The notes: generated by a model not told the origin, from the letters alone. 64,000 nucleotides of DNA from Paenibacillus glacialis (GCF_001637205.1 NZ_LVJH01000021.1:141443-205442), one strand, 5' to 3'. Shown: positions 53,823-63,731, counted from the first letter of the stretch. Numbers and translations: made by a program.

Positions 53823-55145
53823 TTAGAAGAATGCTTTCAAACTTGCTAGAACAGTGAGAACGCCCACAACAATGACAAATACATTGCTAAGTTTTCCTCT
53901 GTATTTAGCTAGTACAGGAACTTTACGGATCGCATACATTGGTAAAACACATAAAATGGCAGCAACTAACGGTCCGCTGAGAGTATCGATAATTCCAAGA
54001 ATGCTTGGATTTGCATAAGCAGTATACCAGCATGTTAAAACTACAAAAACAAGGATACCTCTCTTAACTGTTTTTTCTTTTAGGTCTTTTCCGCGCGCTT
54101 TACCAGACGAGATAACCATGTCACGCATTACCTCGTATACTCCTACATAATGGCCAAGAAAGGACTTTGTTACGGCCACAAACGCAATAATAGGAGCTGC
54201 AATAGCGATTACAGGCGAATTAAGCCGATTGGCAAGATATGAAAGTATTGATAAATTCTGTTCTTTTGCCATTGCAAGATCATTTGGAGTCAAACACAAG
54301 ACACTGCTCCAAACAAAGAACATAACTACACCGAATGTCATTATATAACAAAATTTTTGTATTTGAGCACATTTGGCGTCAGCAGCTAGTATTCCATAAG
54401 TTTGTTTCTGTTTCACAACAAATGACGATATCATAGGAGAATGATTAAACGAGAATACTATGATTGGCAAAATCAACCATATCATACTGAAGTATCCTCC
54501 TACTCCTGTTGGAGCATTAGTAACACTTGAAAAACTAAGCATCGACGTATTCCAATTTGGAATTAAAGATATTGAGATAAAAAGCAGCGAAGCTATGAAA
54601 GGATAAACTAGCATGCTCATTACCTTTATAGTAATATCTTGACCAAAATTCAGTATAGCTATAAGACCGAGTACTAATACAAGCGATAAAATGGCTCTTG
54701 GTGGCTCATTCATGTGCAATTGATTCACGATAAAACTACTTGCAGTATTTGTTAGTGCAACCGAATACATCAGCACGATAGTATAAATTGAGAAGAAATA
54801 TACTATGTTAAAAATTACACTTGCCTTATTACCGAAATACTTTCTTATCGTACCTGTAATCCCCTCTTCAGCAGAATCGGAAGCGCATATCATTTTAGCC
54901 ATCGCCCTATGCGAGTAATACATGACAGGAAATGCAAGTATTGTAATTAACAATAATGAAAATAAACCTCCTGCTCCCGCATTAATAGGTAAAAAAAGTA
55001 CGCCTGCTCCAATTGCAGTTCCAAAAAGGCTCAATGCCCAGGTGGTATCTTGTTTATGCCATTTTTTGGGATTTAGATGTTTTTCATTATTTACTGTAGT
55101 ATTTTCCGCTGTAAATTCAAGTTTTTCCGCTGTATTCCCATTCAT
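53823..55145 (-). CDS. Serine/threonine transporter, HAAAP family (SdaC-like)
   Basis: 440 residues from ATG 55145 (GGGAGGAATT upstream). About eleven hydrophobic segments; begins with a polar 35-residue N-terminus, then TTWALSLFGTAIGAGVLFLPINAG, the substrate-site start of hydroxy/aromatic amino acid permeases. The family imports L-serine or threonine with protons. Placed between two serine dehydratase loci and in the same direction, it very likely supplies serine for deamination. Confidence 0.85.
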   Translation of the reverse strand: MNGNTAEKLEFTAENTTVNNEKHLNPKKWHKQDTTWALSLFGTAIGAGVLFLPINAGAGGLFSLLLITILAFPVMYYSHRAMAKMICASDSAEEGITGTIRKYFGNKASVIFNIVYFFSIYTIVLMYSVALTNTASSFIVNQLHMNEPPRAILSLVLVLGLIAILNFGQDITIKVMSMLVYPFIASLLFISISLIPNWNTSMLSFSSVTNAPTGVGGYFSMIWLILPIIVFSFNHSPMISSFVVKQKQTYGILAADAKCAQIQKFCYIMTFGVVMFFVWSSVLCLTPNDLAMAKEQNLSILSYLANRLNSPVIAIAAPIIAFVAVTKSFLGHYVGVYEVMRDMVISSGKARGKDLKEKTVKRGILVFVVLTCWYTAYANPSILGIIDTLSGPLVAAILCVLPMYAIRKVPVLAKYRGKLSNVFVIVVGVLTVLASLKAFF

Positions 55146-55244
55146 ATTATAATTCCTCCCTGTATACTGTTTCAAAACCACTTTTATTGACACAAAAATA
55201 ATTCTAAGACCTTACACCATACACGGGATAGCTCTATCTAGTTT

Positions 55245-56141
55245 TTATCTTTCTTTTCTAGTAACCTTTTCTCCAAAAATTTTGTTTTTAATAGCAATTC
55301 CTGTGGGTGTGGCTGCAACTCCGCCTAAACCTGTCTCTCTTAATTCGCGAGGCATCTGTCTTCCTACTATAAACATCGCTTCTATTACTTCGTCAGCATT
55401 GATGATGTTGATTACGCCCGCTAATGCAATGTCCGCTGCTACTAAGGCATTAGCCATTCCAATAGCATTTCTCTTTACACAAGGAATTTCTACCAAACCT
55501 GCAACCGGATCACAAACTAAACCGAGTAAGTTTTGTAGTGCAGTTGAGAAAGCTTCAGATGATTGCTGAGGTGTTCCTCCGGCAGCTTCTACTGCTGCTG
55601 CTGCAGCCATTGCTGAGGCACTACCTACTTCAGCTTGACATCCTCCGAAGGCTCCGGAAATACAAGCGTTATTTGCAACTATCATTCCAAATAAAGCTGA
55701 AGTGAATAGAAAATGGATCTTTTCTTCATGACTTAACTGTAATCTATCTTGAATACTAAACAGTACTCCCGGGATCGTCCCACTTGCGCCTGCTGTTGGA
55801 GTTGCACAAATAACCCCCATCGCTGCATTTACTTCATTAACTCCCATAGCGTTTTGGACCCCGAACATCATCAAATCTCCAGAAAGGGTTTTCCCACTTT
55901 CACGATATTGTTTTATTTTAACAGCATCCCCTCCGGATAAACCGGTCGGAGAAAATACTCCGTTGCCCTCAGTACTTTTCTTAGCAGAATTTTCCATAGT
56001 CACTAAATTTTTTTCCATTTTACTCCAAATTTCTTCATAAGAAGTTTTAGTTTGCTCGATTTCCTGCTCAATTGCTAATTCATAAATTGGCTTTTGTCTT
56101 TGATTAGCCGCATCGATAATTTCCTTTATAGTCATGTACAT
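55245..56141 (-). CDS. sdaAA: L-serine dehydratase alpha subunit
   Basis: About 298 residues. FSPTGLSGGDAVKIKQY, GASGTIPGVLF, GGCQAEVGSASAMAA and GLVCDPVAGLVEIPC are the iron-sulfur alpha-subunit landmarks; cysteines for the 4Fe-4S cluster are retained. ATG 56141 lies after AGGGGTG; GTG 56153 is the alternative. It follows sdaAB by about 23 bases. With the beta subunit it converts L-serine to pyruvate. Confidence 0.9.
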   Translation of the reverse strand: MYMTIKEIIDAANQRQKPIYELAIEQEIEQTKTSYEEIWSKMEKNLVTMENSAKKSTEGNGVFSPTGLSGGDAVKIKQYRESGKTLSGDLMMFGVQNAMGVNEVNAAMGVICATPTAGASGTIPGVLFSIQDRLQLSHEEKIHFLFTSALFGMIVANNACISGAFGGCQAEVGSASAMAAAAAVEAAGGTPQQSSEAFSTALQNLLGLVCDPVAGLVEIPCVKRNAIGMANALVAADIALAGVINIINADEVIEAMFIVGRQMPRELRETGLGGVAATPTGIAIKNKIFGEKVTRKER

Positions 56142-56164
56142 AAAATGTTTCACCCCTAATCTAA

Positions 56165-56863
56165 TTAAAGAATAATGATATTAGCTGTACTGCTAAAAGT
56201 CCTCAATTTCTTCTGAACATCACTAGGTAATTGAGAATCTAAATCAAATTCATATAAATATTTTCCTGACTTTTCCAAACTATTAAAATTGTTAATTTCC
56301 ACATTATATTGTTTAAAGATCCTGCGTAATATAAATTCAAGGTCATCTCTTTCGGAAATCGCTATAATAACCGGCAATGGCCCTTGAAGATTTAAGCTAA
56401 ACCCGTCAATTTCTATATGTTTGATTTCAATTAATCCGCCACCGACTGAAATACCCATTGTTCTAATACTTCGATTTTCATCCTCCAGATAAATATCTGC
56501 AGTATTCGGATGACCGGTAGGACTATCACCTGCTTCTTCTAAAAAGGTAATGTCAATTCCTTTAGATTCTGCTATTTCAATAGCACCGGGCACTCTACTA
56601 TCATCAGTAGCAAATCCTAATATACCGGAAATAATTGCAAAATCAGTTCCGTGTCCTTTATGGGTTTCAGCAAATGATTCATAATACCTTACCACGACTT
56701 TTTTTGGAAGACCTTGAAATAATTTATTGGCAACTGTTCCAATAACTAAGGCACCTGCAGTATGTGAACTGGAGGGGCCGATCATAACCGGTCCAATCAC
56801 ATCAAAACAACTTTTGTAATTAACAACCTTTTTTTCTTTAATAGGTACTACCTTCACGTTCAT
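56165..56863 (-). CDS. sdaAB: L-serine dehydratase beta subunit
   Basis: 232 residues from ATG 56863, 8 bases after GGGGAGG. VIGPVMIGPSSSHTAGALVIG, GHGTDFAI and SVGGGLIEI are the beta-subunit motifs; the last 75 residues are ACT-like (LPVIIAISERDDLEFILRRI). First gene of the sdaAB-sdaAA-transporter operon, divergent from the regulator at 57631. Confidence 0.9.
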   Translation of the reverse strand: MNVKVVPIKEKKVVNYKSCFDVIGPVMIGPSSSHTAGALVIGTVANKLFQGLPKKVVVRYYESFAETHKGHGTDFAIISGILGFATDDSRVPGAIEIAESKGIDITFLEEAGDSPTGHPNTADIYLEDENRSIRTMGISVGGGLIEIKHIEIDGFSLNLQGPLPVIIAISERDDLEFILRRIFKQYNVEINNFNSLEKSGKYLYEFDLDSQLPSDVQKKLRTFSSTANIIIL

Positions 56864-57630
56864 ATAAGTTTCCTCCCCATAGTTGCCATACTAGTTACTA
56901 GAATTACCAATCTAAATAAGGGACCGGACTACGATAATGTCAGCTTGAGTAAGAGGTTCAATAGCAACAGAAACTGTACCTAACAGTTATTACCTAATTT
57001 CATTTTCCGATGTCATTCCAACTAAAGGAATAATAGCACCTATCATGTAAGGGTTTTCAAAAGTAACAGTAAGAATCGAACCTTTTTCTTAGTACTAATT
57101 GTTCTCTTGGATAAATTATCGTTGCAATCAATGCTATCAAAACAACGATAATTTTAATCTGATCCTTCTTAAACAATTTAGAATAATTTAATACAGTAAT
57201 TATTTTTTATTACTACATATATAAAATACCACATAAGTGATCATGATGTCAAAAAAATAATAATAAATTATTTTTACAGAAATTTATTATTACAATATTT
57301 GGGTGTTACCAAAGTCTGTTATAATTTCAGTATTATAAATAACCTGAATCCGTAACGATACATTTAATTTTTCTCTCTGTAAAGTTCCAAAAACCTTGTT
57401 ATAATAGGTTATCTATCTATTTTGAATGCTGGCTTCCTCATTAAACGAAATCCTTGTCGTGAAAAGCCCGAAGCTTGGTTGGCTATAGCTAAAAAAAGAA
57501 GAATGCATCCAAGAACGTGAAGGAAAGCGCGTCTTTTATGGATCCGTAATGGTCAAACCGAAGCGAGCAATTTCATAGTGAATGAAAAATTTAGGAATAA
57601 CTGAATGCTCTTATAAGGAGGAATACTTAA
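56864..57630. other. Long intergenic region between the serine operon and its likely regulator
   Basis: About 770 bases, AT-rich, with many short interrupted frames. It must contain the divergent promoters; a TTGTTATAAT-like sequence lies at about 57393-57402. No gene recognised. Confidence 0.4.
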
Positions 57631-58320
57631 TTGGATAATGAACTATTTCGACACTATCAAAATATAATGAATTATTTCGGGGGAATTTTGGGATCTAATT
57701 ATGAATTTGTTTTACATGTTTTAAATCCTAATGGAGGTTCTCATATCGGTCACATAGTCAATGGAGACTTAAGTGGAAGATCTTTAAATGCCCCATTAAC
57801 TAACTATGCAAAAAAATTAATCAACGAAAAAGTATATTTAAATAAGGATTATGTTTTAGATTATGTTGGAGAAGGACCAAGAGGTAAAAAATTTCGTTCA
57901 TCAACTTTATTTATAAAAGATCGTGAAGGTCAATTACAAGGTCTTTTATGTATAAATTTTGATGCGGATGTCTATAGGAAAGTCGCAAAGGATATATTAA
58001 AATTGGCCAATCTAAGCTTAGATATAGAACTTATCGAAAAGGAAACTGATCAGGAACAACCTGTTGAAAAACTTACCGATAATATTCGTAATATCATTTA
58101 TGCAGTAATAGATAAAGATATATTAGAATCCGGTGCTCAATTATCACCTGAACAAAAGAGACTTGCTATTTCTAAATTAAAAGAATACGGGGTATTTGAA
58201 ATTAAAGGTAAAATAAATGAAGTTGCTGATATAATGGGAATGTCGGAATCAAGTGTTTATCGTTATCATCAAATGATATCGCGCAACGACAAGTATCTCC
58301 AATCGAACCAGAACAATTGA
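57631..58320 (+). CDS. YheO/DauR-like PAS-HTH transcriptional regulator
   Basis: 229 residues, TTG start 8 bases after AAGGAGG. Residues 1-125 are a YheO-like PAS domain (NYEFVLHVLNPNGGSHIGHI, FIKDREGQLQGLLCINFD); residues about 165-220 a helix-turn-helix (LKEYGVFEIKGKINEVADIM, GMSESSVYRY). This family regulates amino acid catabolic genes, for example D-arginine. Divergent to sdaAB, it probably senses serine or a product and controls the operon. The last few codons border an IstB fragment, so the natural C-terminus might be altered. Confidence 0.82.
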   Translation: MDNELFRHYQNIMNYFGGILGSNYEFVLHVLNPNGGSHIGHIVNGDLSGRSLNAPLTNYAKKLINEKVYLNKDYVLDYVGEGPRGKKFRSSTLFIKDREGQLQGLLCINFDADVYRKVAKDILKLANLSLDIELIEKETDQEQPVEKLTDNIRNIIYAVIDKDILESGAQLSPEQKRLAISKLKEYGVFEIKGKINEVADIMGMSESSVYRYHQMISRNDKYLQSNQNN

Positions 58321-58432
58321 GCAATATCAAAAGGATGTTATTTATGAAGAGTTTCTGGCTCAAATACTGCAAAAGGAATAGGATTATCGACAGCTGGAGA
58401 GGTCAAGCCTGGTTATTTCAGCAGAGCTCTGA
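58319..58432 (+). pseudogene. IstB-like transposition ATPase fragment
   Basis: About 20 codons (KDVIYEEFLAQILQKE), a TAG, then DYRQ in the same frame match the N-terminal helical segment of IS21 IstB helper proteins (YEEFLxxLLxxEYxYRQ). Only this trace remains. Confidence 0.45.
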
Positions 58433-58466
58433 ACATAATAAATACAACCGATTAACAGCAAAATTA

Positions 58467-58509
58467 AAGAGGCATTACGTAATTTCAATTTTATTACGCG
58501 ATGCCTCTT
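58467..58509. terminator. Bidirectional terminator
   Basis: AAGAGGCATTACGTAAT pairs with ATTACGCGATGCCTCTT with one mismatch region; A and T tracts flank it. The interval 58510-58825 shows no convincing gene. Confidence 0.65.
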
Positions 58510-58825
58510 CTTATATTACTACTCCCCTACCCCCCAACCTCTTCTCTCGATGCCTACCAACTCGTACAATGTTCGCGCGCGATTGAACAATCAATCCGTT
58601 ACCTCGGACTTTGTTCATATCCTCTTGACGATGTGCACGACAAATCTTTAATTATGTTTCAAAACATTTTTGTTGAATATGCACTATCCTCACCTGATAC
58701 GTCAATCTCTGGTGTTTCCCTCAATCCAAAACATTATACATTAGCCTTTGCAATCAGCTGCGTCTTATTTACTTTTGCCTTTTTCACAGTAACTGCATAT
58801 TTATTTTCATGGGAGCTTAATGCCA

Positions 58826-59224
58826 TTACTTCACTATGTCCACACAATTAGGGGGAAGTTTGTAATCCGTGATATGTTCGTAACTCTCAACAACAACCTG
58901 TCCCATATTATTAATTTGAAATTATATTCTATCCTTACCTACATCAAGATGAGGACCGACATATGGAATTACCGTAACGACCACATCAATATGTGATTCA
59001 GAGTATTTGAACTCCAGTGTAGTACCACCAAGGAATGGAGCAAATGTTGGTGGATAGGATAGCTTGTTTCTGTAGTAGTCTTTTATTTGTGCCTCTATGT
59101 TTGGTGTTAGAACGGTAAGCACAAGTCTTTGACATGAATCATCTGTAGATGAGGCGTAAGTCGGAGAATCAAACAAAATAGTACAGAAGAACAGAATCAC
59201 TAATATTGTTTTTATTTTTATCAT
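58826..59224 (-). pseudogene. DUF3888 secreted protein gene with internal stop
   Basis: ATG 59224 after AGGTGAAATC. Signal peptide (about 1-25), then LVLTVLTPNIEAQIKDYYRN, YPPTFAPFLGG and VTVIPYVGPHLDVGKD, the DUF3888 pattern. A TAA at 58922 stops the frame after GKDRI, but the same frame continues with INNMGQVVVESYEHITDYKL to a stop at 58826, which is the expected family ending. So one codon disrupts an otherwise normal gene; a shortened product of 100 residues could still be made. Confidence 0.72.
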
Positions 59225-59306
59225 GATTTCACCTCAAAGGTTACTCTCGACAGAATCACGAAATACTATACGTTCTTGCTAAACTAAACTGCCCTTCGTA
59301 TTATGA

Positions 59307-59341
59307 GATCAACCAGTTCTTTCTGGTTGATCCTTTTTTCA
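59307..59341. terminator. Rho-independent terminator
   Basis: GATCAACCAG (59307-59316) with CTGGTTGATC (59323-59332), then CTTTTTTC... The gene it served on the plus strand is no longer recognisable. 59342-59470 holds nothing identifiable. Confidence 0.7.
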
Positions 59342-59470
59342 TTTGCATAGAGGAATAAAGTAGCCGGGTCGAACGTACCTGCCCATGGGACTTGGTCCCG
59401 AATCATGTTTGAGGCTGGTTGGGACGCTAGATCCCGTATAACAAACGATGCTTAAAGAACCCCGGTTAGA

Positions 59471-59548
59471 CTATCTTTGATTTAATAACTAGCTCCCAGG
59501 AACTCATCGAGACTAGCCAACAACTAGATGAAGTACTGAATCAATAGA
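59471..59548 (+). pseudogene. Spo0E-like phosphatase C-terminal fragment
   Basis: 25 open codons ending SSQELIETSQQLDEVLNQ. The SQxLDxxLN pattern is the signature of Spo0E-family aspartyl-phosphate phosphatases, which dephosphorylate Spo0A~P. The N-terminal helix is missing. Confidence 0.5.
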
Positions 59549-59636
59549 ACCTGTTGGCTTAAGCAGAAATCTGAAAATTGATATACGAGAGTCGCGAAAA
59601 CGGCTCCTTAATTAAAATCATCGAAGCAATCAGTCT

Positions 59637-59868
59637 TCAGAGAAAACAAACTTCACAGTAATTCCAAATTCCATTTATAAAAAACAATCCGTGCGAATAC
59701 ATCCCACGGATCGTAGCCCCTCCACATTCTGCATGTCCACTTGGGTCAATATATTTCAGCGGATTATTCTGCACATACGTATACCGATTCAAATTCAGCG
59801 GGTTCGTCAGTTCCCCTTCATACGTATCCTCCGATATAAACCGCTTTTCCTCCGGCGAGTAGAAATTA
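59637..59868 (-). pseudogene. Rhs/YD-repeat core fragment
   Basis: Minus strand: FYSPEEKRFISEDTYEGELT, NPLNLNRYTYVQNNPLKYID, PSGHA, then about 25 non-conserved codons and a stop. This is the highly conserved end of an Rhs-repeat-associated core domain with the beginning of its variable toxin tip, cut off from the rest. Confidence 0.75.
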
Positions 59869-59873
59869 GAATG

Positions 59874-60332
59874 TTACGCTTGTTCTGCCCAGTTAGCCGG
59901 ATATGTTACATAGATAAATCGTGCATATTCTGGCACAGAAAATTGAATCTTACTTCCTTTTGGAATCAGGATCACTTCTCCTGGACCAGCTGACACCTTT
60001 GTACCATCAATGATAACATCCAGATGCCCCTCAATCACATAATCAATTTCATCATAGTTAAGAGTCCAGTCAAAGGTTGTTTCTTTCATCTCCATGATAC
60101 CGCAGCCAAGTCTTGGACTTTCGTTTAGCGAAAAAAGATCTTTACAATAGACGATATCATTAGGGTTGCCTGTATCGAGACGATCCTCTTCTGTTACTTT
60201 CATATTTGGCACTTTAACAGAAGTAATCCCTCCAGGACCTCTATGAACGTTCTGTTTAATAGCATCAGCCCCTACTTTTTCCATGATCATTTTACGAACC
60301 ATTTCTTCAATTATCTTTTTATCGATACTCAT
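59874..60332 (-). CDS. eutQ: Ethanolamine utilization protein EutQ
   Basis: 152 residues, a single cupin domain with the EutQ landmarks RLDTGNPNDIVYCKDLF, DEIDYVIEGHLDVIIDG and GEVILIPKGSKIQFSV. Helical N-terminal 40 residues contain the MIMEKVGAD segment. ATG follows GAGGGTACCC. EutQ is a microcompartment-linked acetate kinase in Salmonella. Here it is the only intact eut gene among fragments, so a working ethanolamine pathway is unlikely unless encoded elsewhere. Confidence 0.85.
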   Translation of the reverse strand: MSIDKKIIEEMVRKMIMEKVGADAIKQNVHRGPGGITSVKVPNMKVTEEDRLDTGNPNDIVYCKDLFSLNESPRLGCGIMEMKETTFDWTLNYDEIDYVIEGHLDVIIDGTKVSAGPGEVILIPKGSKIQFSVPEYARFIYVTYPANWAEQA

Positions 60333-60376
60333 GGGTACCCTCCTCTACTTCTTAGATGTAGTTTTTTGGAACCATT

Positions 60377-60631
60377 TTACTTGCAATGAGCATAGCAACC
60401 ATTACAGCTGTGATACACTTTTGAACATCGATTCTGTTCTCGGCTAAAAGGAGGTGTGAAGCAAATTTCACTACGGTATATGACTTCTTTCTCCGTAATC
60501 ACAATACGCGGAACGGAAAACGATGACGCCATATTCTGGATATAAAGTTTGGATAGGAAAAGTTGTGTTGTTGATGTTCCCATATCTATTCCTACACTTA
60601 ACAATTCTTCTGCCACTTCCTCATTTCCCAT
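60377..60631 (-). pseudogene. eutA: EutA (reactivating factor) 5' fragment
   Basis: ATG 60631 begins MGNEEVAEELLSVGIDMGTS, then SSFSVPRIVITEKEVIYRSE, matching the first 60 residues of the ethanolamine ammonia-lyase reactivase EutA, an actin-like ATPase. After ICFTPPFS it runs into unrelated codons and stops. Confidence 0.7.
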
Positions 60632-60741
60632 GCCATAAATAAACACAAAGAGACCTAAAGTTATACCGCTTCCTATCAAATAGGAATGCTATAACCTTAA
60701 GCCTCTTTGCTTTAGTAAGACTACGCCTTTGTAGTCCTCTA

Positions 60742-61049
60742 TTACATTTTAAACGTGAATGAAACTGTTGTTCCACACGCTGTAGATTCAAATTGCATGC
60801 TCCCTCTTAGTTTATCCTCTACATAGCGCTATTTACAATAGATAAACCTAAACTTTTTTGTGAACATTCTTCAACGTTGAATCCTTTTCCATCATCTATT
60901 ACTCCAATCGTGCAAAAGCCGTTGTTGGAACTCATAGAAATAACGATGTGTCCATGCTCACAATCTTGAAAAGCATGTTCAAAATAATTTTGCAACAATT
61001 CATTAACCTGAATTTCGAAAGTAATTTTTATATGTGAATCTTTATGCAT
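60742..61049 (-). pseudogene. Histidine kinase ATPase-domain fragment (EutW-like)
   Basis: Reads ITFEIQVNELLQNYFEHAF, then GVIDDGKGFNVEECSQKSLG and LSIVNSAM (N, G1 and G2 boxes). After SAM a one-base shift restores LRGSMQFESTACGTTVSF and the stop. The position beside eut remnants suggests the ethanolamine sensor kinase EutW. The sensor and H-box parts are missing. Confidence 0.65.
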
Positions 61050-61216
61050 ATTTACAAGTTTTCTGGAAGAAAAAGAACGACCTCATTTGAGATCGTCCTC
61101 AGTTAGCAAAAACGGCTTGAAAGGTTCATCTAAAACCTCAAACTGTTATTTGTATTCTTCATACTCTTTTTTTAGTTCAGGCGGAGCATCTTTGGAAAGC
61201 CTACCGCCTACACTTT

Positions 61217-61423
61217 TTATTTCCCCTTCCTGTATTTTTCGAGAGCCTGCTCGATTGCTTCTCCTATTCCCCGAGCAACTTCACGCGGCTGCGAATTATG
61301 GTTATATTCAGCGAATGCCTCCGCGACAACTTCACGAGAATTAATTGAATGACTATCGTTAGACACTTCATAATCGCTTAGGTTATCTTGTGGCTGCAAC
61401 AGGACCACTTCCGAGCCGGCCAA
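61217..61423 (-). pseudogene. Phage head-morphogenesis-like protein C-terminal fragment
   Basis: SREVVAEAFAEYNHNSQPRE then VARGIGEAIEQALEKYRKGK. The EAFAEY...P..IA..IG pattern occurs at the C-terminus of phage minor head/ADP-ribosyltransferase-type proteins. A downstream open stretch (VGGRLSKDAPPELKKEYEEY) may be a second small phage gene. Family call is tentative. Confidence 0.4.
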
Positions 61424-61818
61424 CCCACATCATATCGACAAGTCCATAAGTCGTGGAGAATTACATTAAAAGGGAATTATTCGACATTATCTCCTAATGA
61501 ACCTATGGGAACGCGAGTAAATAGAAGTTTTAACCTGATATCTGTATATTACTGTCGTTGTTTACGCTTACTTCGGGTTTGATCCAATATTTACCTTAAC
61601 TTATACTGTAAATTATTAGCCTATTATTCAGCTAGCAACAAAATATTCAAGATAATGGATAGGAGAAAATGATAGACTTGTATTCGCATTTAATCAAAAC
61701 GTAACCTATCGCACTCGTCTACTCTTTATTACTAGCGTTCAGCTTTTTGATGACTTTTGACTTCTAAACGATAGTGCTCGGAACTAAAATACGGAACGAT
61801 TACAAAGGAGAGATTACT
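61424..61818. other. Intergenic region
   Basis: No gene recognised; it should contain the protease promoter. Confidence 0.4.
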
Positions 61819-63711
61819 ATTATACACACTTATTCCCGATTGAAAAAAACGTTGTCCATCGCTCTAGCCTCGACCTTGCTTTTATCATTAGGTACTTTGT
61901 CAAATGGAGCATACGCTTCAGAGAGTGGACAGACCTTTCCGACGAGTACATCATTCTCAAACACTGCAACTTCAATATTCGAAGAAAAAATTGTTGTCAA
62001 ACTTAAACAACAAGCCTTCCTTCCAAGTAAAGAAGGAAAACTTCAATTGCAACAAGAAGTATCGCCGCTATCAGCTGTCCCAGAATTATCATTTGACCCG
62101 CTAATCTCGCAGCAATTCTTACCCTCATCTAACAAAGGCATTGCTGCTAGTCATTTTGCATCCGTGTTTGATCGCTATTATTATTCCAAAATTCCCGCTG
62201 GCGCTGACGTCGAACAGTTGTTACAAAAGTTGCGAAGCTTGTCGCTCGTTGAGGAAGCATATTTAAGCAAAAAACCAGAATTAGCTAATACACCTTTTCC
62301 GAACACAACACCTGTCCTTCCAGACAACGATCCGCGCTTCTCATTACAAAGTTATGCGCAAGCAGCTCCTCTAGGTATTAACGCTCCGTATGCTTGGCAA
62401 TTTGAAGGTGGCGATGGCAAAGGCACCAAGTGGGCCGATGTCGAGTGGGATTGGGCTTTAAATCATGAAGATCTAGCAACTCACAACATACAGCTTTTGC
62501 CAGGTGGCATTAATGATGGAGGTGCTAGTCACGGTACGGCTGTACTCGGGGTTGTATCCGCGGTTGACAATGCTATCGGCAATATCGGGCTAGCTAACAA
62601 AGCAACGCCCATTGTATCCTCTTTAGTTCGTTCAGGTGGCGCAGCAGAAGCAATTTTAGCGGCCACACAAGTATTATCTCCGGGTGACGTTATTCTGCTC
62701 GAAATACATATCAATTATGGCGGTCCTTGGTTACCTATCGAAACACAGTCGGCAGAGTTTGATGCAATCCAATATGCAACAAGCTTAGGTATTGTCGTTG
62801 TAGAAGCGGGAGCCAACGGTGGTGCTGATCTCGATCAGTACAAGCATTGGGATAATAAATACATCTACAATCGGGATCTCCCAGATTTCAAAGATTCTGG
62901 AGCAATACTTGTAGGAGCGGGATCATCAACTGCACCTCACTACAGACTCGGCTTCAGTAGCCATGGCAATCGAATCGACGCTTTCGGTATTGGTGAGAAC
63001 GTTGCTACCTTAAGTTCAACAAGTTCTGCTTCGACAACTGGTTATACCGACTATTTCAATGGAACATCTTCCGCTTCACCTGTCGTTGTAGGTGCGATTC
63101 TACAACTGCAAGGGATCGCTAAGGCTAAATTCGGCGAGCCGTATTCGCCAGCTGAAATTCGTAGAATACTGAGATGGTTACCGTTCAATACCCCGACTTC
63201 CGATATAGCAAATGATAGAATTGGTACCCTACCCAATTTGCAACAAATTATAACGAATTTACCTACGCCAGGTGCTGTACCTAACGATACAGTAGCACCA
63301 CTAGCACCAACCAATCTAGTTGTTAGTACTACCACTGACACAGTTAGCTTGAATTGGACAGCTTCTACGGACAATGTTGGATTGATCGGCTATGACATTT
63401 ATGTAAATAACGATCCTTTTGCTAAAGCAAGATCGACTAGCAACTCCGCTACGATCAGTGGATTAACAAGTGGTTCATATACGTTTACTGTCAAGGCTCG
63501 AGATGGTTTTAGTAATTTGTCTGCGGCAAGTAACTCGGAGACGGTTCAAGTTGACCCTTGCCCTATTCCATGGAGCGCTTCCTCCACTTATGTTCAAGAT
63601 ATTGTTTCATATAACGGAGTGAAGTATCAAGCCAAATGGTGGACGCAAAATGAACGTCCAGATCTGAAAAGTGGTCCCAACGATGTTTGGACTGTGCTCG
63701 GTCCTTGCTAA
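61819..63711 (+). CDS. Secreted subtilisin-like protease with FN3 and chitin-binding domains
   Basis: About 630 residues. Signal peptide (LKKTLSIALASTLLLSLG to AYAS), propeptide with VVKLKQQAF, then an S8 domain with Asp in WADVEWDWALNHEDL, His in GGASHGTAVLGVV and Ser in FNGTSSASPVVVG. An FN3 domain follows (about residues 500-590), then a short type 3 chitin-binding module (WSASSTYVQDIVSYNGVKYQ). Probably degrades chitin-associated proteins. No ATG/GTG/TTG lies at proper distance from GGAGAG (61807-61812); ATT at 61819 does, and TTG 61840 or GTG 61774 are alternatives. Confidence 0.82.
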   Translation: MIHTYSRLKKTLSIALASTLLLSLGTLSNGAYASESGQTFPTSTSFSNTATSIFEEKIVVKLKQQAFLPSKEGKLQLQQEVSPLSAVPELSFDPLISQQFLPSSNKGIAASHFASVFDRYYYSKIPAGADVEQLLQKLRSLSLVEEAYLSKKPELANTPFPNTTPVLPDNDPRFSLQSYAQAAPLGINAPYAWQFEGGDGKGTKWADVEWDWALNHEDLATHNIQLLPGGINDGGASHGTAVLGVVSAVDNAIGNIGLANKATPIVSSLVRSGGAAEAILAATQVLSPGDVILLEIHINYGGPWLPIETQSAEFDAIQYATSLGIVVVEAGANGGADLDQYKHWDNKYIYNRDLPDFKDSGAILVGAGSSTAPHYRLGFSSHGNRIDAFGIGENVATLSSTSSASTTGYTDYFNGTSSASPVVVGAILQLQGIAKAKFGEPYSPAEIRRILRWLPFNTPTSDIANDRIGTLPNLQQIITNLPTPGAVPNDTVAPLAPTNLVVSTTTDTVSLNWTASTDNVGLIGYDIYVNNDPFAKARSTSNSATISGLTSGSYTFTVKARDGFSNLSAASNSETVQVDPCPIPWSASSTYVQDIVSYNGVKYQAKWWTQNERPDLKSGPNDVWTVLGPC

Positions 63712-63731
63712 AAAGAATAAAAACTTGATTA

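Noticed and set aside
58501..58851. 116-codon ORF starting inside a terminator
   Set aside because: Begins in the stem of a terminator, no ribosome site, and overlaps the DUF3888 reading frame on the other strand.
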